This document shows, in pieces, positions 30,910 to 43,179 of a stretch of DNA of 64,000 nt (position 1 is its first letter; each line of letters begins with the position of its first letter). This DNA is from Ryuthela nishihirai (Eukaryota > Arthropoda > Arachnida > Araneae > Heptathelidae), in NCBI GenBank assembly GCA_038380435.1, contig JAWZYU010000007.1, forward strand, positions 20,625,001 to 20,689,000. Direction: 5' to 3'. Under the pieces are notes generated by a model. It did not search any database. It was not told where the DNA came from and saw only the letters and a list, made by a program, of their open reading frames with translations. The position numbers were made by a program, and so were the translations under genes.

Positions 30910-31293
30910 GAGGCGGGGGTGCTCAGTCGGTAGCGCGCCAGCTTCGTAATCTGCAGTTCCCAGGTTCGAATACCACCTGGGCCAGCGTTTATATTTATCC
31001 CCGTAAAACTCTCCGACCTGCCTTCAGTCAGTAGTGGCAACCGAGGCTAGGAAAAATAGCCGTCCAACGTATGGGACGTTAAGCTGTGATGCCTGTGTGG
31101 GGAAAACCATACCCCGTGCACATTAAATAACATGCTGGATGGCTTTGACGGGGAAGCTACCATCTGTCTCCTAAAACTGTCCAGTGTGTCCTCTTCCCCC
31201 CAACCTTCTTTGTGCCCTCAGAGCCCTTATGACCTGCAATTTAGTCCTTTGTGTGCAAAAAAAGTTCTGCACAAAGGTAAAACAACCCAACCA
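30910..31293 (+). mobile_element. tRNA-derived SINE, plus
   Basis: GGGGGTGCTCAGTCGGTAGCG head, B-box GGTTCGAATACC, tail GGTAAAACAACCCAACC. Perfect ACAATACGTTA at 30899-30909 and 31294-31304. Confidence 0.92.
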
Positions 31294-31552
31294 ACAATAC
31301 GTTATTATTAATGATTGCGTGAAAATATGTAATGGAGATTTGGTAACACTACACAGCAAGTGATTGCGCAGTAATTATATGTGATAGAATGAATAGCACG
31401 AAATAGTCATAGAGTGAAACGAAAATGTCTTATTCTATTGACAGTTTGATAGTTGCATTTGATTATTTATGTTTGCTGTGAAGTGATTGCAATTGAATGA
31501 ATCATTCTTATATTTTAAAATAAATTATATGTGTGATAATTACATATAAACG

Positions 31553-32395
31553 TCATTTCACCATCGGCAGCATAATCGGCTATTTGCTGTCATCACCATT
31601 CTCATAATTTCGTCCTTATCGTTTTCATAATTTCATCATCGTCCTCATCATTTTCATAATTTTGGCATTATCACCATTCTCATCATTTCATCCTCATCGC
31701 CATTCCCACCATTTCATCGTCGTTATCAGTCTCATGATTTAATTGCCATTACCATTCAATCACTGCATGTCGTTACCATTCTCATCACTTCATCGTCATC
31801 GAAATTCACATAATTTCATCATTGTTGTCATACTTATCCGTTCATCGTAATCGTTGTCAACATTCTCATCATTTCATCGTCACCACAATTCTCATCGTTT
31901 CATCAATATCACCATTCTTATCACTTCACAGTTGTTGTCATTCTCATCATTTAGTCATTGCCACCATTCTTATCACTTCATTGTCGTAGGTCCATTGTCG
32001 GGCATCATTCTCATTATTTTGTCGTCATCACAATTCTCCTCCGTTCATCGATATCACCATTCTTATTATTTGATCGGAGTAGCTTTTGTCCGTGAATTTT
32101 TCTCGTCAATAAGCATTTGTGTTTATCGAATTACAAGAAAGAGTATCAGAATATCAGAGGCATTAATAAGTAACATTATACTTGTCATCATTTTTCAAAG
32201 GATTTTATTCCCAGCATCATCTTCTGATCATCATCTTCGTCTTGCCATCAGCAACAATTTCTGTGACTTTCGGTTACCAGCATAAATATGAACAAATAAA
32301 AAAGTCAGAATACGAGAAACATAAGTAACACTATGTACGTCATGATCATTTCATTCCAGATATCATCATTTGATCATCATCATCATCATAGTCTG
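31553..32395 (+). repeat. CAT-rich degenerate array, left part
   Basis: Repeats of CATTCTCATCATTTCATCG with a 27-30 bp beat and pure CAT runs. Continues at 37453-37870 beyond the RTE insertion. The 143-codon frame at 31854-32285 is an artefact of the array. Confidence 0.85.
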
Positions 32396-33651
32396 TAAAT
32401 GGTAGCTAGGTAGTCACTGGAAGGAGAGCTATGCACCAATCCCCTGTGATGACGCATAGAACCGGCCAGGCCTAGCATCTAATGTCCGACCCCGCCTTCT
32501 CGTGGTACAGACCGTTAGTACCTTTCAAAAGATATACTCTCTTGTGGAAGTGAACGGAAAGGGAGGGCTGCCAGATTAGTGTGACCTACTGATCTGGACA
32601 ACTATGACTACTTTTCTTTTTTTTACCCTGTTGAGGAGTTGTCAATCACACAGGGTCCTGGTGCTGACCACATACACCCACTGGACTGGACAGATATATG
32701 ACTATGAGCTAGATTATGGATCCTGATTTTGCTGCACTGGTGGGCTTCTGTGGAGGGAAAATCTTCTGCTGTGTTTTCTGTTTGTTTGTGGGTTGACAGC
32801 CCCAAGTGAATAAATTCACAGGATATGTTTATCAGCTGGTGGATAATCCTGAGCAGAGGTCATCGCAGGCACCTGAACTCTTTGCTTCTATTGGCATCGT
32901 CAAATTCTACATTGGAGGAAGTCTTTCAGTGTAGATGGCTTCAACCTTTAGTGGTGGGGGAACGGGTCGTTGCCCCATGTCTGCGATTAGGGGGCTGTTT
33001 GATATTTTCGGCATTCCCTCTCTCAATAAACATAGTTTCTTTGAACATTCCACTAACCATTTTCTCTCCATAGGTAGTTGGAATGTGAGAACTCTGCACA
33101 GAGCTTTTTCTCCTGATGTCCTCACACAAGAATTCCACCATTATAGTTTAGATATTCTCGGCTTGCAAGAGACCAGATGGACAAATAATAATAAGATTCT
33201 TAAAAATAATCTTAAATTTCTCTTTTCAGGGAGGGACGACAATAAGCATTACCATGGCGTGGGTCTGCTTCTCAGCAGACATGCTAATGATGCTCTTCTA
33301 GGATATGAGGGCATTAATGAAAGGTTTCTTACAGCAAAATTTTAGACAAGCGTTAAAGACTTGAATGTTATCTGCTGTTATCCCCCACCGATGATGCCGA
33401 GGATGCCGATGAGGAAGAGAAGGATAGGTTTTACGGACAACTTCAGGATATTTGAATTCTGTCAAGAAAGGAGATATTACCCTTGTTCTAGGTGACTTCA
33501 ATGCCAAAGTTAGTACTGACTCTAACCTTTAGGGAGGAGTAATAGGCCCTTTTGGTATTGGTAGCTACAATGGCAATGGGCATGTCTCCTACAGGTAAGT
33601 AAGCTCAATGGTTTCAGAATAACTAACACATATCACAAACACCGCGATATA

Positions 33652-35119
33652 CAGGGTGATTCAAAACTTATCGTTAAAATTTCGTGGGGAGGTAGGGAAT
33701 AAGTCAGGAAACCTATTTCACATAGAAAAGTATGTCCGCAAATATACGCATGCGTATGTAGAGGGCGCTGTGTGTACCCAACCAGTGTACAGCTCGCCCG
33801 ACCACTCCCGCTGTCATCAGTGTACGAGCTGACTTACTAGTGATAAGATGAATCGTTTTATGCATCAAGAGCTAGCGGATATGCATCTCGCATATGGGGC
33901 AGCTGGCGAAAGCGGCTGCCGAGCTAGGCAAGTTTACGAAGACCGATACCCCAACAGAAGAATACCGCAGCATCAAATGTTTGCACGTGTGCATCGCAAT
34001 CTGCGCGAACGTGGTTCACTGCGCAGCAACATGCAGGATACGGGGAGAAGACGACTGACGCGGACTGTCAACGTCGCAGAACAAGTCCTACAGTCCATCG
34101 AAGATAATCCGAATACCAGCACACGAGCTATTGCTCAGCAGCTTGGGGTCTCTCAGTCAGCAGTGTGGCGGATACTGCACGAGGAATGTGTGCATCCTTA
34201 CCATCTGCAAAGGGTGCAGTTACTGCATCCTGAAGATTATCCGAAGCGTGTGGAATTTGCACAATGGTTCATGCAGAAAGGTGCCGTGGACCCCAGTTTT
34301 CCAGCTTCTGTCCTTTTTACAGATGAAGCTTCATTCAGTCGTGAAGGTGTGTTCAATACACACAATTCACATGTGTGGGCTTACGACAACCCGCATGGTA
34401 CGAGAAGTCACGCTGCACAACATCGTTTTGCCGTAAATGTGTGGGCTGGAATCATTGGTGACTGTTTGTTGGGACCTTACTTGCTACCGCCCCGATTGGA
34501 CGGCCGGAAATAACTAATATTTCTCGAGACAGTGTTACCGACTTTTCTGGGCGCTGTTCCTGCGCATATCCGTCGAGATATGTGGTATCAACATGACGGG
34601 GCTCCAGCCCATAGCACAATTGTTGCCCGTGATTACCTGAACCGAACATTCGGAGCTCGATGGATCGGTAGAGGTGGACCGATCGCTTGGCCACCCAGGT
34701 CACCTGATTTATCGCCCATGGATTTCTTTTTGTGGGGGGCCATGAAAGACCATGTGTACGAGACCCCCGTCGACAGTGAAATGGACCTAGTTGCATGAAT
34801 AGTGGCCGCCGCAGGAATTGTCCGTGATATGCCAGGCGTTTTTGAAAATGTTCGGCGGTCAATGCAACGGCGCTGTGAATCCTGTGTCCGTGTAAATGGT
34901 CGCAATTTTGAGCACCTACTGTGAACCTGTACTTTACCTTGTTGGAATAAAAGTCACATTCGTTACCACTTAACTGTACAGTTTCCTTGTGTTCACTTTA
35001 CTTGTCCATTTTGTTCATGTAGATGACGTTTGCGGACATACTTTATTATGTGAAATCGGTTTCCTGACGTATTCCCTACCTCCCCACGAAATTTGAACGA
35101 TAAGTTTTGAATCACCCTG
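33652..35119 (+). mobile_element. mariner-type DNA transposon, complete, nested in the RTE
   Basis: Terminal inverted repeats of about 90 bp, CAGGGTGATTCAAAACTTAT (33652) and the matching complement ending ATCACCCTG (35119), with TA at 33650-33651 and 35120-35121. 1,468 bp with a single transposase frame. The inverted repeats differ at only a few sites, so it is much younger than its RTE host. Confidence 0.93.
33848..34924 (+). pseudogene. mariner-type transposase, two stop codons from intact
   Basis: One 358-codon frame from ATG 33848 to TGA 34924 with only two internal stops: TAA at 34511 (codon 222) and TGA at 34796 (codon 317, in a CGA/TGA context that suggests CpG decay). N-terminal DNA-binding region includes a helix-turn-helix STRAIAQQLGVSQSAVWRIL (residues 91-110). 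Catalytic residues are all present: D159 in VLFTDEASF, D250 in WYQHDGAPAHS, D287 in RSPDLSPMDFFLWG, with 36 residues between the last two, so a DDD-type IS630-Tc1-mariner enzyme. It would cut at the inverted repeats and join to TA. The protein family with MNRFMHQELADMHLAYG-like N-termini is common in arthropod genomes. No introns. 5' leader is about 195 bp. Confidence 0.9.
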
Positions 35120-37452
35120 TATATAAGTACACACGGGTTTCACCCGATTAGCTGCATTAGAATATGATTGAATATATATTAATTTACAGCAAATGGGCTA
35201 GTTAGGAATACCAGGTCATATAGGGGAGCTGAAATTGGATCTGGCCATTACCTTGTTAAAAGTGTCTTGCAACTTAAACTTAAAAAGTGTTGTGCTAGGG
35301 TTAAAAAAATTACTTTTAATACTGAAGCTCTGAAAGACCCAGTTATAGCCAAAGCTTACCATGATAGGTTACTTAGTCATTATGACAGTCATGGTATGCT
35401 TACTACTGAAGTTGAGGAAGAATGGGATCATTTTAAACAGGCTTTTTTGGACACTAACAATACTCTTTTAGGAATAAAGGAGCAGAAGAGAGAGAATTAT
35501 CTGAGTGATAAGGCACTTGAGCTTATTTCGGAAAGAAAGAACTGCAGGAATGTTCTTAATCAATATCCTACTAGTCCTAATAGAAAGCACTGCAGAGAAC
35601 TTAATAAACGTGTAAAAGATCAGTTAGCTGCTGATAAGAATCTTTGGCTTGATGGTTTGGCTGACAAAGCCGAGAAAGCAGTTAGACAGCACAACAGCAG
35701 AGAGCTGTACAAAATAGTTAATGTTTTGTGTGGTAGAAAACGGACAGGTATACAGGGATTGAAGGATAAACAAGGTAAAGTTATAGAAGGTGAGGTTCTG
35801 TCATGGCTAGGTGGGCTGAGCATTTCAGTGATGTTCTAAACAATGTGGTTAATTCTACTCCCATTGTTTGCAATGATGATAGATGCATTGGCAGCTTTAA
35901 TGTTGGCCCTATAACACAATCTGAAGTTCGTTTGGCTATTTCTAAACTTAAACTTCATAAATCCCCAGGGGTAGATGGAATTACTACAGAAATGCTTAGA
36001 GCTGGGAATGTTTCGGTTACCACTTGGATGACTGAAAGTTTGAATATCTTTTATGATAAAGGCATGGTTCCTAAGGATTTTACCAGAGCTATTGTTATCC
36101 CTATTTTCAAAAAAGGTGATCGCAGTTCTTGTGATAACTATAAGGGTATTAGCCTACTCTCCGTTCCAGGTAAAGTTCTTTCCATGATTGTGCTTAATAG
36201 AATTAAGAATCTGGTTGACAGTCAATTGCGTGATGAGCAATGTGGATTCAGAAGTGGTAGGGGATGTGTGGATCAGATATTTTCACTTAGGCAGATTCTT
36301 GAGAAATGTTTAGAGTTTCAGAAACCTTTGGTTGCCAGCTTGTTGATTTCAAAAAGGCTTTCGATTCTGTTGATCGTCATAATTTGTGGTTGATTGTGAC
36401 ATCATATGGTATACCTGACAAGTTAGTTAACATAATGAAAGCTCTCTATCATAACACCGAGTCGTGTGTGAGAGTTGGTAAGGCTTGTAGCAATTGGTTT
36501 AGCATTACTTCTGGGGTTCAACAAGGGTGCATTTTGTCTCCTTTTCTCTTTAGCTTGGTTATTGATTATGTTATGCGAAATTCACTTCAAGGTAAAGATT
36601 TTGGCCTTAAATGAACATAAGATACGAAAATTTCTGATTTAGATTATGCTGATGATTTAGCCCTTTTGGCAAATGATGTTGATGAGATGAACTCTTTCAT
36701 TCGAGCTGTTGATGAGACTGGTAGTAGAGTAGGTTTGGTTATAAACAGAGAGAAAACTAAAGTGATGAAAATTGGTCAGGCAGGCTCTGATTCAGTTAAT
36801 CTGAATGGTTGCAGTCTTGAGCAGATGTCACAGTTTAATTATCTTGGGAACAATGTAACAGATAATGGTGATATGCGGCATGAGATTAACAGACGAATAG
36901 CGATTGCCACTGGGACTTTTAGGAATCTATGGAGAGTGTGGAGAAATAGGCGTATACACCTAAAGACTAAAATTAGACTGTATAATAGTTTGGTTCTTTC
37001 TAGGGTTAGTTATGGTAGTGAAACTTGGACACTTTGTAAACAAGATAACAGGAAACTCGATGCTTTTGATTCCAGATGCTTACGCAATATCTTGGGCAAT
37101 AGATGGTTCAACTTTGTAATCCAATGATGAGGTTAGGGAAAGGAGTTTGCAACCTCCTTTAAGCAGTATATTGTGCAGAGAGAGACTCCGTTGGTTTGGC
37201 CATGTTGCCCCTATGAATAATTATAGATTTGTGAATAGGGTTATGAACAGTGTGCCTAAAGGCCTCAGAAAGATGGGGAGACCTAGGATGCGGTGGGCAG
37301 ACAATGTCAAACAGGACCTTGTTAGAATTGGTGTGCAGTGGCCAGATGCAGTAGATGTAGCTCAGGATAGACTTGCTTGGAGAACTAAATTGTGCGGTCT
37401 GGTTGGACCTCTGTAGCCAATGGCTGCTTGAAGATGATGATGATGATGATGA

Positions 37453-37870
37453 CCATCATCATTCTCATAATTTCATTCCCGGCATCGTCATGATCATTAA
37501 TATTTTCAGTGCGTTTTTCGATCGATAAGCTTATATTCACAAAAGGAACGATAAAAATATGCATAAATTAACAACAGAACACCATCATCATCATTCGTAT
37601 CATTTCATTTTTATCATCTTTATTTCATCATTGTCATCAACCTCAGCATTCTTTGTGTGTTTTTAGTCAATGTTCAGAAATATGTATAAAAGAGGAATAA
37701 TTAGAATCTATTATAAAATAGGCCATAGAATTCCATTCACCTTTCTCATCATTTCGTCATAGTCGTCGTCATCATCGTAGTAGTAACCGTCATCCTCCTC
37801 GTAGTAGTCGTCAACTTTCATCCTCTTCTTCCTCTTCTTCCTCCTCATCCTATTAATTATCATCATCATT
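37453..37870 (+). repeat. CAT-rich degenerate array, right part
   Basis: ACCATCATCATTCTCATAAT and later TCTTCCTCTTCTTCCTCCTC runs. Same array as 31553-32395, split by the RTE. Confidence 0.8.
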
Positions 37871-38975
37871 ATTTTTTTGGGGGGAGTATTCTCCAATATA
37901 TGAGCGTATATGTACAAGAGAAAATATCATAATACCAAAGACATAAATAAGCAACATAATGTTCTTCATTAGAAGGAAGGATTCCATAATTATTTCCACT
38001 TTTAACTTCAAACGAATCATTCAGATAGACGTTTGCAGTACCTGTTTTCCCTACCTCATTTAATTTTCTAATATCTAATCGTAATAAACCACCTTCATCA
38101 GTTGATATATAATGCTGCATTATTCTCTACCCACAAGGCACGCAAATAGGCACAGATATTCTTGTTTTTGAAAAAAGAATTATATTACGGAAACTAATTA
38201 GCTTTCAAGCGAACAATGTTTGCCAATAATTAGACTCGAAAACTGGGATCATAGGAAATGCACGTATTCCTTAGAAAAGATTTTTTTTTTACTTCTGCAT
38301 CGAAAGTATATTAAGATTGTGTAACATGGAAGAATGCATATATTCTTCATTGCAGTTCGCCCATAATCCTGCAACTGGTTTGCATTTAACTCTTCTGCTG
38401 GTAATTAGGTGATTAAGACACAATAAAAGCATTATTTATGTAACCAGAGATTTTGCGAAGTATTGCTGTTGAAGTTTCATTAATGGATTTTCAGATGACC
38501 ATTGGCAGCAGAGCAAACCTTGGGATTTAAAAATTGTCATTGCTGCAATATATTACTCAATATTTCGATTCGTTACTTAGGTCTTGAGTATTTCATTATT
38601 TGAATGGAACTATTTATTATTTTGTACTTTTGTTGACGATGCTTTTAAGTATTCTATGCATCCCTTATGAACATGATGATTATTTTATTGCGACATTTTT
38701 CTAAGCATCAGGAAAATGATTGTTGGAAAATAGCGAATATATGAACAGTTGATTAACAGTTAGTAAATACGATTTTTTTTTTGCCTTTTTTTGTAAATGT
38801 GTCTTTTCGCTCATATCAGCGTTATAAAATGATTTTCTGCTTAAATAAAATAATTAATCTAATATATTAGCATTTGATGCAATATAATGAAGTTTAATTT
38901 TTGTTTAGACTCACGTTACAATACATCTTAGCTATATTTTGAATTAATTTCCTTTTTAATAATTTTTTCGCTGTC
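37871..38975. other. unassigned interval, possible minus-strand coding block
   Basis: A minus-strand frame from ATG 38120 (MQHYISTDEGGLLRLDIRKL, then GKTGTANVYLNDSFEVKSG) has balanced composition unlike the AT-driven frames around it, but I recognise no family. The rest is AT-rich. Confidence 0.3.
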
Positions 38976-38979
38976 CCCC

Positions 38980-39892
38980 TGCCTATGTCGCTACTTTTCT
39001 CTTTCTCTTCTTTATCTCTCCATCTCTCTCTCTACCCTCCCAGTTCTCATCAACTTTCTCTTCATCATTCTCAGCTTTCTTTCCTCCATCCATTCCTTTG
39101 CATCTCTACCATTTTCCCTATTTCTTTTCTTTCTCCATTATCTCTATTTTAGCTTACTCCTCTTCTTCCCTCTTTCCATATATTTTCCCTTATCCATTTC
39201 TTACCGGTTCCTTCTTCAACTTCTTTTCTACCCTTTTCCCATCCCTCTTCCTCATCTTTATTTGCCCTATTCCCTGCTTCATCCCCTTCCCACTTTCTTC
39301 TCCAACTTTCTCAATCTCTTATTTCCTTCATCTTGCCCCTCTTTTCTTTATCCCTCTTTATATTTACATCCTCTTCCCTCTTTCTTACTCAATCAACATA
39401 CCCTTCCTTCCTCACACCGCCTTTTTCTTTCATCATCCACCATCGCTTTCTTTCCTCCATCATCAGTACTCTTCTTTCATTCATTTTCCCTATTACTACA
39501 ATCTCTTTCCTCGTCCTCCTCACCTTTCTTCTTCCCTTTTCTCCACTGTATCATTCCGTTTTTTTTCCTATCACCCTTCTTCTTCCTTCTCCTTCATCCT
39601 TTATCATTTTCCACCTACTCCACCTTCTCTTCTACCCTTCACCAAATTTTCTTTCCTTTATCCTTTCCCTGCATCTTTTATCTTTCTCCCTCCATTTTTC
39701 ATCAATCCTCTCCCTACCGGTTTCTCTTTCCATTCTTCTCTCCTTCCCTTCTTTCTAGTCCGTGTATTCTCTACCGGTCTCCTTTTATAATTTATCCCGC
39801 CTTTTCTCTTCCTTCCACTTTTCTTCTTTCCGCCATCCTTTTTGTCTTTCTTCATTCGCCCGCTTACACAGGAAATTTCTTTCATCCGTTTC
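38980..39892 (+). repeat. polypyrimidine tract of about 0.9 kb
   Basis: The plus strand is almost only C and T, with scattered A and very rare G, built from varied CTT, TTCC and CTCT words. No exact period. Overlapping frames of 230, 211 and 141 codons in all three phases exist because the tract lacks stop codons. It starts abruptly after an AT-rich segment and ends near 39890. Confidence 0.9.
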
Positions 39893-40555
39893 GGTGATCC
39901 ATGAATTTCGATAGTTACAAAATGTTTGTTAGATATACAAAAATAAACAAAATTTTTTTATCCAGTTTGTATAATCGATTTCGAATTAAACAGATATATG
40001 TATTTATTGTATATTAAAGTATTACAACAAAAAGCATCCTACGAATCAAATTTTGTGCAATTATACAAATAAAGAAAAACATTACATACAGAATAACAAA
40101 TAACTGTGATTCATTATCCCATGCTCTCTCTCTCTATATATATAAGATTTTAAGTAAAGGACTCTGAGGTAGGCAAAATCTCCTTCTGAGTACATTTCTT
40201 TACCAAATATCTTTATCAATACATACTTTTCTCCCCTTTTTCAATAATCTTGCAAAATATATGTATTAGATTAATGCTTATTATTATTTTTGAGTCTGCA
40301 TCCCATTTTTAAAATTCTCCCAATTTGGGACTTTGTAATCTTTTTCTTGAAATTGTTTCAAAAAAAGTAGTAACATGCATTTTTTTTCTCCTTCCTTTCA
40401 ACTATCTCTAGCTGTCTTATATCCAATGGACATTATTTTTCTAAACAGTTCTGAATCCTTGATATCCTTCTGACCTAGTCTGCTGGGAGCTGATTCAGCA
40501 CACCTGTAGCACACCTGGTTCATAATATGATGTTGTGAGTAGTTGTGACGTAGGT
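39893..40555. other. unassigned AT-rich interval
   Basis: Nothing recognisable except a short CTCTCT/TATATA microsatellite at 40123-40143. Confidence 0.45.
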
Positions 40556-40559
40556 CATT

Positions 40560-40700
40560 AAAGATTAGATCAGTTGGTAGCGCCCCAGACATAATGTCAT
40601 GTTCCCAGATTTGAGTCCCCCCCTGGGACTGCATTGAGATCTTGGCTAACCCCCGTCTCCGCTTTCTATCAAAATCATAGATCTTAGAATCCTTGTGACT
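40560..40700 (+). mobile_element. SINE remnant, head plus tail with core deleted
   Basis: GATCAGTTGGTAGCGCCCC and GTTCCCAGATTTGAGTCCCC, then AATCCTTGTGACTGGTCCATT, which belongs to the 3' third. The central domain is missing. Confidence 0.65.
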
Positions 40701-40702
40701 GG

Positions 40703-41045
40703 TCCATTATAAGGTTGATTCAGTCGGTAGCGCATCAAGCAGGAAATCTGATGTTCCCAGGTTCGAGTCAGATCTTTTCCGCTAGCCTCCGCTCTGCTAT
40801 CGTTAGGAAGGGGACACTAATGGGCTTAGAAATCCGACAAATGAATACATTAATTGTTGATCCTTAATATCAGCTCTATGTGCTGTAAAAGTTAAAGAAA
40901 ATGCTAGATGACCGTGTCAGGAGATTTCCATCCACTTCTTAATAGATATCCAGATGGTTCCCTACCCAGTTCTGACTTTTTAAGACCTAGCAATTTAGCT
41001 GTCTATTTGCACAAAAGTGTCATTCGCAGGTAAAACAGCACAACC
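40703..41045 (+). mobile_element. tRNA-derived SINE, plus, old
   Basis: GATTCAGTCGGTAGCGCATC head, B-box GGTTCGAGTCAG, AGTTAAAGAAAATGCTAGAT, tail GGTAAAACAGCACAACCC. Directly abuts the previous remnant. Confidence 0.8.
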
Positions 41046-42420
41046 CTACTACATTTTAGTCGTCTTCTAAAAGTATTCTTTCAAAAATGTGTAATATATT
41101 TAATTTATGCCTTCTTTTTTTGTCTCTGTTACCCTTAAGATTCGCATATCTAGCCAAGGTTAACACTGAAACTAAGTTAAATTTTTAGATATTCCTTTCA
41201 TACATTTTGGTAGGTAGTTTGTTTTCATTAATATTGTTTCTTACGAAGAATTGACTTTCCAGGACGTGCGTTGTCATCCATAAACTCCCCAAGTAGTGAA
41301 CGGTTACCGTATTTGATATGTTGTAGAAAAATCTGGCGAATTGATCTGCATAGAAACAAAAGAGGAAACAGGTGTTAGGAGAGAATACGTGTTTTTTTAA
41401 TGATGGTGAGATTGAATGATAGGGGCTTGAAGCTTCTGATCAACATTAAAAGAAAAGATTTGAATAAAAATTGTGCTAGGGAATACCACCGCATGTAGAC
41501 TGGTCGTTTCCCTCGGCGAATACTGAAAGCAAAAACAAAATTCTCAGCCAGTCAACCGTGCTAAACGAGCAACCAACCGTTAAGAGTTGAGGGGTGATTT
41601 TGTTTCAAAATTTCCATTTGCTTCTTTGTTATTTTTCTGTTATCTTATTTTCTAAAGTAATTCTTTTCTTTGTTTGAATTTGGCAAAAATTTGTGCCGTT
41701 ACGTTGATTTTTTTCCCATGTTTCCGCTCTTTGTTTGAAAAATATTATTATCAACCTATTTCCCACGGATTTTTGAATTAAAATAACCTTTTCAAGGCTC
41801 ATGGTTATTTAGTTTCATATTTTTATTTCAGCTAGGAGTATTTGATTAAAACGCCTTTAGTTCGTGAATTTCAGTTACGTACTTCGTTTTATTTTTAATG
41901 GTATCATTTAGCATGGAAAAATAAAAATAATAATTAAGGAAATTGTACTAGATTGGGTTGTTTTACCAAAAATCGTATAAAGCATCAAGAGACGACAGCT
42001 CCATAGAACCAACGTAATATCGTGCCCCTGCAAGTTTGCTTATTTGCGCTATATTTTGAACCTGAAGAAAAAATGACCAACAGAGGTTACTTTCACACTT
42101 TTCACAGCTCCTTTCCTGTCGCTGTAGATACGATAAAGCTTTTATCAAAACTGTTCCTGTCGATTATTTATGTGAAAGCAATATATCTCATTCATTTTAT
42201 ATCAAAGTAAACACAATGATATTAATAACGGTAATTTAAGATAATGAATATATTACATTTGAAAAGCGTAGAGCTTGCAACTTATTACCGCACAACAAGA
42301 GTTTTATATTAGACAATTACTTGCATACAACTAAAAAGGCAAAATTTAACACAATATTTAGTTTAAACTTTTATTTCTTTTAATGTTGCATGCGAACCCT
42401 TGGAAGTAAACTTTTCTTAC
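41046..42420. other. unassigned AT-rich interval
   Basis: No TE motif, tandem repeat or exon pattern noticed. Confidence 0.4.
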
Positions 42421-42455
42421 ATTGCGGTTTAAACCCTGAGGGTTTAAACCGCAAT
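42421..42455. repeat. 35-bp perfect hairpin
   Basis: ATTGCGGTTTAAACCCT and its exact complement flank a single G. Confidence 0.9.
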
Positions 42456-42527
42456 GGAAATAAAATTTACCATCAGTGATCGCTCTTTACGATTTTTCTC
42501 GCTGTCCCTTCATGTCTCTTATACGTT

Positions 42528-42895
42528 CTTTGGTTTAACACCTGAGAGGCATTTCTATTCATACAAAGGACTAAATGGCTAAATCACAAAGACCCCAAAG
42601 CAGAGATTTATTTAGGGAATCCACGGTAGAGCTGTTAGGAAAGGGAAGTCTCGTCAAGGTCATTTCAGTGAAAAAAAACATGACAGTCTCTGACTTTTTC
42701 TGCAAACGGGGTCAAGGCTTAATATCACCTCCGATGAAATGTTGATTGAATGAAAAAGAATTTCCTCTCGCTGAGGAAAGATCGGGATTTAGAGGTGAAA
42801 ATCTCAAACCATGCTCAATGAGAACTCCAACCATGGAATATCAGAATACGAGTCTGGTGCGCAACCGACTAAGGTAAACACTCCCTCGTCCCTAA
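42528..42895 (-). mobile_element. tRNA-derived SINE, minus, old
   Basis: TTTAACACCTGAGAGGCATT, GGACTAAATGGCTAAATCAC, AAGGCTTAATATCACCTCCG, and head remnant CGCAACCGACTAAGG. Heavily substituted. Confidence 0.75.
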
Positions 42896-43179
42896 CTCCA
42901 CAAATTGATTCAGGTTCTTTAAACTGATCGTGGATTACATTCACCAAGTATTGACTTTCATTGTTGGTCTCTGCTTGTAGTATTAGCCATTCTAAACTGA
43001 AATAGTACAGTAAGTTTAATTACTAAAGCAATGATGATGATTATAAAAAATTATAACTTACAAAATTTTGCACAGCCCCTCAAAATCAATATCAGGCATT
43101 CTTTTTATTTACAGGCAAAATATACTCTTCAAATGTTGATTCTAAGACGAGAGAACATAATTTTATTAATTATTAAACG

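Larger units (their letters stand above)
32935..37416 (+). pseudogene. RTE-type endonuclease-reverse transcriptase, decayed
   Basis: Starts ATG at 32935 (MASTFSGGGTGRCP). AP-endonuclease motifs: GSWNVRTLHRAF around residue 48, DILGLQETRW around residue 73-82, YHGVGLLLS, and past a stop and frameshifts a GDFNAK-like block (ATGCCAAAG near 33500). The frame is interrupted by the mariner between HKHRDI and YKYTRVSPD (33650/35121). Then LKDPVIAKAYHDRLLSHY, and RT motifs HKSPGVDGITTEML, KKGDRSSCDNYKGISLLS, DEQCGFRSGRGCVDQI, a QLVDFKKAFDSVD frame shifted at about 36330, SGVQQGCILSPFLFSL, and a YADDLALL box at about 36645. The C-terminal block YGSETWTLCK and RLRWFGHVAPMNN...GRPRMRWADNVKQDL ends at TAG 37414. 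At least five frame breaks. EN would nick target DNA and RT copy the element; neither can be made intact here. Confidence 0.88.
32396..37452 (+). mobile_element. RTE-type non-LTR retrotransposon, full length, carrying a mariner
   Basis: The 5' end GTAGCTAGGTAGTCACTGGA is shared with the second copy at 53.64 kb. A 5' UTR of about 530 bp, one long EN-RT frame (32935-37416) and a very short 3' UTR follow, ending in (GAT)n, the short-repeat 3' end typical of RTE elements. Without the mariner it is about 3.6 kb. It sits inside the CAT-rich array. Confidence 0.88.

Noticed and set aside
31854..32285. 143-codon frame
   Set aside because: Ser/His/Ile-rich translation of the CAT array; starts and ends follow repeat boundaries.
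39098..39897. Long overlapping frames (230, 211, 141 codons)
   Set aside because: Low-complexity Ser/Phe/Leu/Pro translations of a polypyrimidine tract in all three phases.
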